Positions 1-6,734 of a stretch of DNA of 14,141 nucleotides are shown one piece after another. The position numbers and the translations under genes were made by a program. Origin of the DNA: an uncultured cyanobacterium (lineage in GTDB: Bacteria; Cyanobacteriota; Cyanobacteriia; PCC-6307; Cyanobiaceae); NCBI GenBank assembly GCA_903862155.1, contig CAIOXF010000186.1, forward strand, positions 1-14,141. The letters are read 5' to 3'. Each line of letters starts with the position of its first letter. Position 1 is the stretch's first letter. The notes beneath the pieces are model-generated. The model ran no database searches. It was given only the letters and a program-made list of their open reading frames with translations, and was not told where the DNA came from.

Positions 1-318
1 CCCGCAGCGCAACAGCACATCGGCATTGGCCAGCACCACCGCCAGCGACTGGGGGGCCGGTTGGATCGTGAGCAGCCGCGCCTGCACCCGCTGCAGCTGG
101 CGCACGTCGCCCTCCTCCAACAGCTGCACGCACACCTGGGCCAACTCATCGAGGCTGCCGCTGCGCAGCAGGGGCGCCAAGGCCTGCTCCCGCGGCGAGG
201 GATTGGAATTTGCTTTGCGGGCCTCAGCCGTAGGCTGGAGGCTCAGCAGCAGGGCAACACCGGCAGCGACTGCGACGCACTTAAGCCAGGCTGGTGGTGC
301 ACTCCGTCGTGCCGCCAT
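1..318 (-). CDS. Unrecognised secreted protein, N-terminal 106 residues (runs off left edge)
   Basis: An open frame runs leftward from an ATG at 316-318 to the window edge without a stop. The start is basic (MAARRSAP) and is followed by a hydrophobic segment at about residues 14-28 (VAVAAGVALLLSL) and a possible cleavage motif TAEA/RK near residues 30-34, so export is likely. After that come amphipathic helical stretches rich in Leu, Gln, Glu and Arg, such as LLRSGSLDELAQVC and VRQLQRVQARLL, which look like helical-repeat (TPR-like) sequence. I do not recognise the family. It is divergent from purD across about 80 bp, so the two may share a promoter region. No Shine-Dalgarno site is visible. 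The export signal is seen directly; the TPR resemblance is a guess. Confidence 0.6.
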   Translation of the reverse strand, partial: MAARRSAPPAWLKCVAVAAGVALLLSLQPTAEARKANSNPSPREQALAPLLRSGSLDELAQVCVQLLEEGDVRQLQRVQARLLTIQPAPQSLAVVLANADVLLRCG

Positions 319-399
319 GTATAGAGGTGGGCACGGCGGCCCGCTGCGCGGGGTCAACCTAATCAACCCGCCGCAGCACCCCCAACCGTGTCGTCGGCC

Positions 400-1698
400 A
401 TGCCCTCCGCCTCCCCTGCATTACCCGCACGGATCCTGGTGGTGGGTGGCGGCGGCCGCGAGAACGCCCTGGGCTGGGCCCTGGCCCGCTGCCCCGGGGT
501 GGAACAGGTTTGGGTGGCCCCTGGCAATGGCGGCACCCTGGAGCTGTCGGGCTGCAGCCAGCTGGCCATCGCCGAAAGCGACCATGCCGCCCTGCTGAAC
601 GCCTGCCGCGAGCACCGCATCGAGCTGGTGGTGGTGGGCCCCGAGGCGCCGCTGGCGGCAGGTCTGGCCGACCGTCTGCGGGCGGAAGGGTTCCCGGTGT
701 TCGGACCCGGTGCCGATGGCGCCCAGCTGGAGGCGAGCAAACAGTGGGCCAAGGCCCTAATGCAGGAGGCCGGGGTGCCCACGGCCGGCTACTGGCCGGC
801 CAGCAGCGAAGCGGAAGCCCTGGCCGCTCTTGAGGCCCAGAACAAGCCCCTGGTGGTGAAGGCCGATGGCCTGGCCGCCGGCAAGGGCGTCACGGTGGCG
901 GAAACCGTGGACGAAGCCCGCGAGGCGATCCGCGAGATCTTTGCCGGCCGCTTCGGCGGCGAGGCGTCGCTGGTGCTGGAGGAGCGCACCTTCGGGCCGG
1001 AGGTGTCGGTGTTTGCCCTCAGCGACGGCCAACGGCTGGTGCTGCTGCCCCCTGCCCAAGACCACAAACGCATCGGTGAGGGCGACACGGGCCCCAACAC
1101 CGGTGGCATGGGTGCCTACGCCCCGGCGCCGCTGCTGGATGCGGCCGGTCTGGAGCAGGTGCGCCACCTGGTGCTGGAGCCCACGCTCAACGCCCTAAGA
1201 GCCCGTGGCATCGACTACCGCGGCGTGATTTACGCCGGCCTGATGCTCACCGAGAGCGGGCCGAGCGTGATCGAGTTCAACTGCCGCTTCGGCGATCCGG
1301 AGTGCGAAACCCTGATGCCGCTGCTGGGCCCCGAGCTGGCGGCGGTGCTGCTGGCCTGCGCCGAGGGCCGCCTCGATCAGGCCCCGGCACTCACGATCAA
1401 CCCAGGCTCCAGCGCCTGCGTGATCGCCGCCGCCCAGGGCTATCCGGGCGAGATCCGCAAGGGCGATGCGATCAACAGCCAGCTGGAGCCCAGCGACACC
1501 CTGCAGCTGTTCCATGCCGGCACCCGCCGCGATGAGGGAGGCACCTGCCTCACCAATGGCGGCCGGGTGCTAGCGGTGGTGGCCCAGGCCGACAACTTCG
1601 ATACGGCCTTCGAGCGGGCCTACGCCGGGCTGGAGCAGGTGAGCTTCGAGGGCATCACCTTTCGCCGCGACATTGGCCACCAGGTGCGCAGCCGATGA
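400..1698 (+). CDS. purD: Phosphoribosylamine-glycine ligase (GAR synthetase)
   Basis: This cytosolic ATP-grasp enzyme joins glycine to 5-phosphoribosylamine to make GAR in de novo purine synthesis. From ATG 400 the protein is 432 residues, normal for PurD. The N-terminal motif RILVVGGGGREN lies at 11-22 (GREHA in most homologues, so Asn replaces His). The ATP-binding KADGLAAGKGV is at 154-164, DHKRIGEGDTGPNTGGMGAY begins at 221, and the metal-binding EFNCRFGDPECE is at 292-303. A GTG at 388 would add four residues. I prefer the ATG because the extra codons look non-conserved, but neither start has a clear Shine-Dalgarno site. The stop overlaps the nblS start by 4 bp (ATGA), implying co-transcription and translational coupling. 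Confidence 0.96.
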   Translation: MPSASPALPARILVVGGGGRENALGWALARCPGVEQVWVAPGNGGTLELSGCSQLAIAESDHAALLNACREHRIELVVVGPEAPLAAGLADRLRAEGFPVFGPGADGAQLEASKQWAKALMQEAGVPTAGYWPASSEAEALAALEAQNKPLVVKADGLAAGKGVTVAETVDEAREAIREIFAGRFGGEASLVLEERTFGPEVSVFALSDGQRLVLLPPAQDHKRIGEGDTGPNTGGMGAYAPAPLLDAAGLEQVRHLVLEPTLNALRARGIDYRGVIYAGLMLTESGPSVIEFNCRFGDPECETLMPLLGPELAAVLLACAEGRLDQAPALTINPGSSACVIAAAQGYPGEIRKGDAINSQLEPSDTLQLFHAGTRRDEGGTCLTNGGRVLAVVAQADNFDTAFERAYAGLEQVSFEGITFRRDIGHQVRSR

Positions 1699-3689
1699 GC
1701 ACCCAGGCGGGCAGCTGGCGCGAGGGCCTGGCCCGTTGGTGGGCCGAATTCAGCCTGCAGACCAAGCTGCTGGCGGTGGCCACCCTGGTGGTGAGCCTGC
1801 TCATGACAGGCATCACCTTTTTTGCCCTCAACGGCATCCAGCAGGACGCCCGGATGAGCGACACGCGCTACGCGCGGGATCTGGGCCTGCTGCTGTCGGC
1901 GAACGTGACGCCGCTGGTGGCCGAAGGCAACGACCGGGAACTGGCCGCAGTGGCCGATCGCTTCTGGCGCTCCAGCCGCAGCCTCCGTTACATCTTTTTT
2001 GCCGATCCCCAGGGCGTGATCTACCTGGGCATCCCGATCGGCGGCAGCTCCGGCAGCAGCGAACTGCTGCTGAGCCGGCGCCTGGAACTCCCCGCCGACA
2101 TCCAGAAACGACCCGACAGCCCGCTGGTGCGCCAGCACCTCACCCCCGACGGGCAGGTCACCGATGTGTTTGTGCCGCTGGTGAGCGGTGATCGCTACCT
2201 GGGGGTGCTGGCGCTGGGCATCAACCCCAACGAAACCCTGCTGGCCAGCTCCGCCCTCACCCGCGAGGTGACGGTGGCGGTGTTCATCTCAATCTGGGTG
2301 CTGGTGATCCTCGGGGCGGTGTTTAACGCCCTCACCGTGACCCGGCCGGTGAAGGAGCTCCTGCGCGGCGTGCGCCAGGTGGCCGGCGGCAACTTCGAAA
2401 CCCGCATCGAGCTGCCGGTGGGCGGCGAGCTGGGAGAGCTGCTGGAGGGCTTCAACACGATGGCCACCGAGCTGCAGGCCTACAAGGCCGCCAACATCGA
2501 GGAGCTCAAGGCCGAGCAGGTGAAGCAGCAGTCGCTGATCGCCACCATGGCCGATGGGGCCGTGCTGCTCGATGGCGAGGGGCACACCGTGCTGGCCAAC
2601 CCCACGGCCCGGCGCCTGTTCCGCTGGGAGGGCCGCAGCCTTGAGGGCAGCGATCTGATCGCCGAGCTGCCAGAGCGGCTGGCCATGGAACTCCAGACGC
2701 CGCTGGAGAGCCTGCTGAGCCTCGAGAAAGAAGCGGCCGATGTGCGCTGCAGCTTCGGCGAGCCGCCCCGCACCCTGCGCATCGTGCTGCAGTCGGTGAG
2801 TGATGCCAGCGGCGAATCGCTCAAGGGCATCGCCATGACCATTCAAGACCTCACCCGGGAGGTGGAACTGAACGCCGCCCAGAGCCGCTTCATCAGCAAC
2901 GTGTCGCACGAATTGCGCACACCCCTGTTCAACATCAAGAGTTACGTGGAGACCCTCCACGACCTAGGCGATCAACTCAGCGACGAGGAGAAGCAGGAAT
3001 TCCTGGGCATCGCCAACGCCGAAACCGACCGGCTCACCCGCCTGGTGAACGATGTGCTCGATCTCTCTCGGCTGGAATCCGACCGCCAGTGGAGCTTCGA
3101 ACCGGTGGAGATCGGCCCGGCGATCGAGCAAACCCTGCGCACCTACCGGCTCAATGCCGAAGAGAAGGGGGTAGAGCTGGCCTTCAAGGCCGATCCCGAT
3201 CTGCCCCGGGTGCTGGGCAACTGGGATCTGCTGCTGCAGGTGTTCGACAACCTGGTGGGCAATGCCCTCAAGTTCACCCAGCCCGGCGGCATGTTGATGC
3301 TGCGGGCCTATCCGTGGCCAGACCTCTGCCAGATCGAACCAAGCACCGCCCCCAGCGGCAATCCTGCCTGCGATCTCACCTCACCGCTGCCGCGGCTGCG
3401 AGTGGAGCTGGCCGACACCGGCTGCGGCATCTCCGAAGCCGACCAGGCCCGGATCTTCGAGCGCTTCTACAGAGTGGAAAACGCCGTGCACACCGAAGCC
3501 GGAACAGGACTGGGCCTTTCAATCGTTCGTGGCATTCTCGAGAAACACGGGGCCCAAGTGCGTATGGCCAGCGAACCTGGTACCGGGACCACCTTCTGGT
3601 TTGATCTGCCCCTGGAAACCATGGACAGCGACGAATTGCGCATCCAGGCTGAGCGCCGCCCCATCGGAGAAGCAGCGCTGCTTAGCTGA
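1695..3689 (+). CDS. nblS: Membrane sensor histidine kinase NblS (Hik33/DspA type)
   Basis: A 664-residue kinase. In cyanobacteria NblS/Hik33 senses high light, nutrient and other stress and works with the regulator RpaB on photosynthesis and hli genes. The domain order is as follows. TM1 is at about 25-46, then an extracytoplasmic region to about 190, TM2 at about 192-215 (VTVAVFISIWVLVILG) and HAMP at about 213-266. A PAS-like domain follows at about 275-385. The HisKA box is FISNVSHELRTP with the phospho-acceptor His405. The ATPase domain has an N box DNLVGNALKF (Asn523), G1 DTGCGI at about 574-579, an F box ARIFERFYR and G2 GTGLGLSIVRG. Between the N and G1 boxes is a roughly 25-residue insertion with Cys545 and Cys559. 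The assignment rests on the architecture and on the neighbourhood (purD and kai genes) usual in picocyanobacteria. The start overlaps the purD stop. Confidence 0.93.
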   Translation: MSTQAGSWREGLARWWAEFSLQTKLLAVATLVVSLLMTGITFFALNGIQQDARMSDTRYARDLGLLLSANVTPLVAEGNDRELAAVADRFWRSSRSLRYIFFADPQGVIYLGIPIGGSSGSSELLLSRRLELPADIQKRPDSPLVRQHLTPDGQVTDVFVPLVSGDRYLGVLALGINPNETLLASSALTREVTVAVFISIWVLVILGAVFNALTVTRPVKELLRGVRQVAGGNFETRIELPVGGELGELLEGFNTMATELQAYKAANIEELKAEQVKQQSLIATMADGAVLLDGEGHTVLANPTARRLFRWEGRSLEGSDLIAELPERLAMELQTPLESLLSLEKEAADVRCSFGEPPRTLRIVLQSVSDASGESLKGIAMTIQDLTREVELNAAQSRFISNVSHELRTPLFNIKSYVETLHDLGDQLSDEEKQEFLGIANAETDRLTRLVNDVLDLSRLESDRQWSFEPVEIGPAIEQTLRTYRLNAEEKGVELAFKADPDLPRVLGNWDLLLQVFDNLVGNALKFTQPGGMLMLRAYPWPDLCQIEPSTAPSGNPACDLTSPLPRLRVELADTGCGISEADQARIFERFYRVENAVHTEAGTGLGLSIVRGILEKHGAQVRMASEPGTGTTFWFDLPLETMDSDELRIQAERRPIGEAALLS

Positions 3690-3694
3690 AGCAG

Positions 3695-3714
3695 GTCTGG
3701 TCAGCGAACCAGGT
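3695..3714. terminator. Small hairpin in the 26-bp gap between convergent nblS and kaiC
   Basis: CTGGT (3697-3701) pairs with ACCAG (3708-3712) around a 6-nt loop, and two G-U pairs can extend the stem. On the plus strand it is followed by the weakly U-rich GTCTTATT. It fills the space between the two stop codons, so it is the only local candidate for a shared, bidirectional terminator. The stem is short and the T-tract poor, so termination here may be inefficient. Confidence 0.3.
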
Positions 3715-3715
3715 C

Positions 3716-5251
3716 TTATTCACTTTCCACACCGCGCACGATGCGGGAGAGCTCGCTGCGTTCATCGGTGCTGATGCGGTGGGGCACGCCGGAGATGATC
3801 CGCTCGAAGTTCGAGAAGGAATCCTTGATTTCGGGGCCGTTGCTGGTGATCACGAACTCGCGGATGCCCTTGTCGTGCCAGGAGCCGCGCATCTTGAACA
3901 CGTTGAGAGCCCGGGCCATCTCGCCGCGTATCTCCACGTACTGCAGCAGCAGGATCGTGTCGGTAATCGTGGAGATGTGGGAGTCCGTGATGGAGTGGCT
4001 CCCCATGAACTCCTCGGAGGTGTTCGTGAAGAATCCGGCGATCTCCTCCTGCTTGGCATACCCCGTCACCCCGATCACAAACTGACGGAAGGCGTTGTGG
4101 CTCACGCCACGGGCCAGGGCGCTGAGCGAATCAATCGCCATGCGCGAGGGCTTGAACTGGCTGATCTCGGTCTTGATGATCTGCAGATGATCCTCCAGAC
4201 CGGTGGATTCGGGATACGCGCAGATGATCTTGAGCAGACCGTCCTGCTCCATCTGCTCGAAATCGATGCCCCAGCTGGTGGCGTTGCGCAGCAGCTGGGC
4301 GCGGGATTCCTCGTAAGCAAAGAGGATCGCCCGCTCCTTGCTGCGGCAAGCATCTTCGACAAACTTGCTCACCAACAGCGTCTTGCCAGTACCGGTGGCC
4401 CCCGTGGCCAGGATGATCGAATCTTTGAAGAAGCCGCCCCCGCACATTTCGTCGAGCTTGGGGACGCCCGAACTCACGCGCACATTGGAGCTGCGCTGGG
4501 TGAGGCGCATGGCTCCGAGCGGGAACACGCTCATGCCATGGCTGCCCATGGTGAAGGGGAATTCCCCCTTCATGTGGGTGGTGCCGCGCAGCTTGAGGAT
4601 CTCCACCGTGCGGCGACGGCGCTCACCCTCCAACACGTTGCGGAGGATCACCACGTTGTCGGAAACGAACTCCTCAACGCCGTAGCGCGCGATCGGGCCG
4701 TATTCATCGATGCGCTCGGTGGTCATCACCGTGGTAACACCGATTTCCTTGAGCCGAGCAATCAGGCGGAAGATCTCCCGCCGCACCACCGATACGGCGT
4801 CGTACTGCTGGAACACCGCCGTGATCGAGTCGATCGCCACGCGACGGGCCTTGTATTTGCGAATGGCGTAGTTGATCCGCTCAATCAGGCCCGAAAGATC
4901 GAAGCTTCCAGCCACGTCCTGGCCTTCAGGATCCGGTGAAGCATCAAGCAGGAAGAGCTTGTCCTGTTCCACCATCTCCTGCAGGTTCCAGCCGAAGCTG
5001 GCGGCGTTGCGGAGAATGTCGAGAGGCGACTCTTCGAAGGTCACGAAGATGCCGGGCTCGTTGTACTGGCGGATGCCGTTGTAAAGGAAATTCAACGAGA
5101 ACACCGTCTTACCGGTGCCTGAGGTGCCGCTGATCAGGGTGGAGCGACCGATCGGGAGGCCGCCATGGCAAACGTCATCGAAGCCCTCGATCCCCGTCGG
5201 GAGCTTCTGCACCTGCATCAGCGTGCTGGAGGGGGGGGCGGGATCCTGCAT
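3716..5251 (-). CDS. kaiC: Circadian clock ATPase/autokinase KaiC
   Basis: This 511-residue tandem RecA-like protein (519 in S. elongatus) is the central hexameric clock component. It is an ATPase, autokinase and autophosphatase whose phosphorylation state is driven by KaiA and KaiB. The CI domain has Walker A GTSGTGKT (Lys48) and the catalytic pair Glu73-Glu74 in FVTFEESP. The CII domain has Walker A GATGTGKT (Lys290) and Glu314-Glu315 in FAYEESRAQ. The phosphosites are intact: Ser427 and Thr428 in SHISTITD match Ser431/Thr432 of S. elongatus, with Thr422 equivalent to Thr426. The A-loop region ERIISGVPHRI, bound by KaiA, is present, and the C-terminus is a few residues shorter. The N-terminal codons contain a C8 run (5231-5238). 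An in-frame ATG at 5218 (Met12) could serve as a later start. It is last in kaiABC, 94 bp after kaiB, and convergent with nblS. Confidence 0.98.
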   Translation of the reverse strand: MQDPAPPSSTLMQVQKLPTGIEGFDDVCHGGLPIGRSTLISGTSGTGKTVFSLNFLYNGIRQYNEPGIFVTFEESPLDILRNAASFGWNLQEMVEQDKLFLLDASPDPEGQDVAGSFDLSGLIERINYAIRKYKARRVAIDSITAVFQQYDAVSVVRREIFRLIARLKEIGVTTVMTTERIDEYGPIARYGVEEFVSDNVVILRNVLEGERRRRTVEILKLRGTTHMKGEFPFTMGSHGMSVFPLGAMRLTQRSSNVRVSSGVPKLDEMCGGGFFKDSIILATGATGTGKTLLVSKFVEDACRSKERAILFAYEESRAQLLRNATSWGIDFEQMEQDGLLKIICAYPESTGLEDHLQIIKTEISQFKPSRMAIDSLSALARGVSHNAFRQFVIGVTGYAKQEEIAGFFTNTSEEFMGSHSITDSHISTITDTILLLQYVEIRGEMARALNVFKMRGSWHDKGIREFVITSNGPEIKDSFSNFERIISGVPHRISTDERSELSRIVRGVESE

Positions 5252-5312
5252 CGAGGGGGGTGTCCTAACGGGACGGTAGGCAGTGGATGGGCGAAATCAA
5301 AGAAAGATGAAC

Positions 5313-5333
5313 AAAAGATCGAGCCCGAGCTCG
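5313..5333 (-). terminator. Small hairpin plus short U-run between kaiB and kaiC (possible attenuator)
   Basis: Read on the minus strand, CGAGC-TCGG-GCTCG forms a 5-bp GC-rich stem with a UCGG tetraloop, followed by ATCTTTTGT. It sits about 12 nt after the kaiB stop and about 70 nt before the kaiC start. The form is that of a weak intrinsic terminator or 3'-end stabiliser that could set the kaiB:kaiC transcript ratio. The short stem and four-T run keep confidence low. Confidence 0.3.
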
Positions 5334-5345
5334 GAGGCCGCCTGA

Positions 5346-5699
5346 TCAGCTGAGCTCATCGGCGTCATTCACTGGCAGGTCCTCGTCAATCCCGGCGAGG
5401 GCCTCATCGGAGAGCTCGTCGTAGAGCAGGTCAAGGCCGATCAGCACCCGCTCCCGGTCGGAGAGGTCACCGATGATCCGGCGCACCGGCGGTGGCAAGA
5501 TCTTGGCCAGGGTGGGCGTAGCGAGGATCTTGTCTTCCTCGGCGAGCTGGGGATTCTTCAGAACATCGATCACCTTCAGCGCGTACACCCCCCGGAACTC
5601 GGTATCCAGGATGTTGCGCAGTGTTTTCAGCGCTCGCATGGAATTGGGCGTATTGCCCGCCACGTAGAGCTTCAGGATGTAGGTCTTGCGAGGACTCAT
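5346..5699 (-). CDS. kaiB: Circadian clock protein KaiB
   Basis: KaiB is the fold-switching thioredoxin-like protein that binds phosphorylated KaiC CI, sequesters KaiA and so starts KaiC dephosphorylation. The start is ATG at 5697-5699, giving the canonical N-terminus MSPRKTYILKLYVAGNTPNS. A GGAGG Shine-Dalgarno site 8 nt upstream supports it; the longer open frame upstream overlaps kaiA and is not coding. Conserved segments include VIDVLKNPQLAEEDKILATP, the proline turn LPPPVRR (69-71) and IGLDLLY with Gly88 and Asp90, positions that influence fold switching in studied KaiB. The protein is 117 residues against about 102 in S. elongatus. The difference is an acidic C-terminal tail after Tyr93. 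It lies 16 bp after kaiA and 94 bp before kaiC. Confidence 0.97.
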   Translation of the reverse strand: MSPRKTYILKLYVAGNTPNSMRALKTLRNILDTEFRGVYALKVIDVLKNPQLAEEDKILATPTLAKILPPPVRRIIGDLSDRERVLIGLDLLYDELSDEALAGIDEDLPVNDADELS

Positions 5700-5707
5700 G
5701 ACAGGGG

Positions 5708-5712
5708 CCTCC
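5708..5712 (-). promoter_or_regulatory. Shine-Dalgarno site of kaiB
   Basis: GGAGG on the minus strand lies 8 nt before the kaiB ATG and entirely within the 16-bp kaiA-kaiB gap. It fixes the kaiB start. It stands out because most genes in this window have no clear Shine-Dalgarno site. Confidence 0.8.
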
Positions 5713-5715
5713 GTA

Positions 5716-6582
5716 TCAAACCGATGCCGAGCCACCTGCCCGCGGGGCAGGTGGTCCGACCAACGGCGCGTCGGGGGGTACGGAGCGGCGATACATCTCA
5801 CAGAGGTGGGCCATGACGTCGATAAGGGCGAGGCGGTAGTCCTGGAGAAAATCGCTTTTATGCCCCTCCAGTTTGAGCTGTTTGGCAAAGCGATCAATCA
5901 GGTTTATGTGAATCTCAACAGTTTTGGTAATGGGAAGATCACAGAAAAATGCCGTATTCACAAAACTCTCTAGGGCCTGATTCGCGGCGGCTGGATCCCG
6001 GAAGTAACTGAGCAGCAGGTCGCGATAGGTGCGTTCGAGCGATCGCACCAATTCTTCCCGATCCTGCTCGGGAAGATTGCGAAGAAAGCGCGCCGGGTCG
6101 CGCTTGTAGAACACCCCGAGATAACCGAGCCGGCCCTGGAGCCTGTTCACCAGCTTCCAGCGCTCGGGAGCCTCGCCGGGCTCTCCGCCAGTGGGAGTTC
6201 TCTGCGCCCCCTGCTCAAGCCCCTGGCGGAGAAACCCTGAAATCGCGGCGTCGATGCTGTAGCGGAGCTGCTCCAGTTGATCCGGCGGCAGATGCACTTC
6301 GCAGGAGTGATAGTCCTCCTCCCCCGTGACATCGCCGATCACGACCGCCGGCAGAAGCAACCCCATGTCACGGAGGTTCTGGGCACTCACCGGATCAAGC
6401 ACCCCCCGCTCCAGCAACAGAGCATCAAAGGAATCCCTCCGCTGCTCGATCTGGGCCACCGGATCGGCAGTGGCGTCGAGCGGTTCCAGGCTGACGGCCC
6501 GGTCTTTCAACCAGAGCCGGCAGGCGTCCTGCAGCCGCGGGTCGCGCATGAGGCAGCCAATGGTGAGTGCCGTGTCGGGCAT
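5716..6582 (-). CDS. kaiA: Circadian clock protein KaiA
   Basis: KaiA is the dimeric activator that pulls out the KaiC A-loops and promotes KaiC autophosphorylation. From the ATG at 6580-6582 it has 288 residues, close to the 284 of S. elongatus. The N-terminal half is a divergent pseudo-receiver (LTIGCLMRDPRLQDACRLWL, then LLPAVVIGD and YHSCEVHLPPDQLEQL). The C-terminal half is the conserved KaiA domain: RLGYLGVFYKRDPARFLRNL, then YRDLLLSYF, FVNTAFFCDLPITKTVEIH, FAKQLKLEG and DYRLALIDVMAHLCEMYRRS. The frame stays open to another ATG at 6675, adding 31 residues. I reject that start because the extension lacks receiver-like sequence, has weaker third-position GC and would leave only 59 bp to rplU. 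It heads kaiABC; an AT-rich segment at 5841-5970 codes for residues of about 205-247. Confidence 0.95.
   Translation of the reverse strand: MPDTALTIGCLMRDPRLQDACRLWLKDRAVSLEPLDATADPVAQIEQRRDSFDALLLERGVLDPVSAQNLRDMGLLLPAVVIGDVTGEEDYHSCEVHLPPDQLEQLRYSIDAAISGFLRQGLEQGAQRTPTGGEPGEAPERWKLVNRLQGRLGYLGVFYKRDPARFLRNLPEQDREELVRSLERTYRDLLLSYFRDPAAANQALESFVNTAFFCDLPITKTVEIHINLIDRFAKQLKLEGHKSDFLQDYRLALIDVMAHLCEMYRRSVPPDAPLVGPPAPRAGGSASV
5903..5930 (-). promoter_or_regulatory. Possible internal kaiBC promoter inside kaiA
   Basis: On the minus strand, TTACCA (5930-5925) and CATAAA (5908-5903) lie 16 nt apart, each matching the sigma-70 consensus at four of six positions. They fall in the most AT-rich stretch of kaiA, about 200 nt upstream of kaiB. 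S. elongatus has a separate kaiBC promoter between kaiA and kaiB. Here that gap is only 16 bp, so any such promoter must lie within kaiA. The match itself is weak; the location is the main argument. Confidence 0.2.
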
Positions 6583-6684
6583 CAACAGCGATGCAAACGG
6601 GCAAAGCCGCAACGGGTTCACCACAATGTTGACGAAAGTGCGCCCTGGAACGGAGGATCTTTGTTTGTCTTCCATTTGTCGTGC

Positions 6685-6719
6685 GCCAGGCCCAATGACG
6701 CAGCCCGCGTCAGCCTGGC
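6685..6719 (+). promoter_or_regulatory. Two-part stem-loop upstream of rplU (possible leader or operator)
   Basis: GCCAGGC (6685-6691) pairs with GCCTGGC (6713-6719). Inside it TGACGC (6696-6701) pairs with GCGTCA (6707-6712) around the 5-nt loop AGCCC. This makes 13 perfect pairs with one 4-nt bulge (CCAA, 6692-6695). GTG at 6681-6683 can also pair with CAC at 6720-6722 if one C is bulged. The hairpin ends 15 nt before the rplU ATG. It could be an RNA leader that controls rplU-rpmA, or a DNA inverted repeat bound by a regulator of rplU and the divergent kaiA. No convincing promoter was found around it. Confidence 0.5.
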
Positions 6720-6734
6720 CACGCCCCCGTCGTC

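Noticed and set aside
3779..4939. 386-codon open frame on the plus strand antisense to kaiC
   Set aside because: kaiC is unmistakable on the other strand; the antisense product has no recognisable domain and is His/Ala/Leu-rich shadow sequence.
5700..5897. 66-residue N-terminal extension of kaiB
   Set aside because: It overlaps the kaiA coding region, and the canonical MSPRKTYILKLY start has a good Shine-Dalgarno site.
6039..6046. HIP1 octamer GCGATCGC inside kaiA
   Set aside because: A single copy is not evidence of function; it only helps to judge that this lineage is not HIP1-rich.
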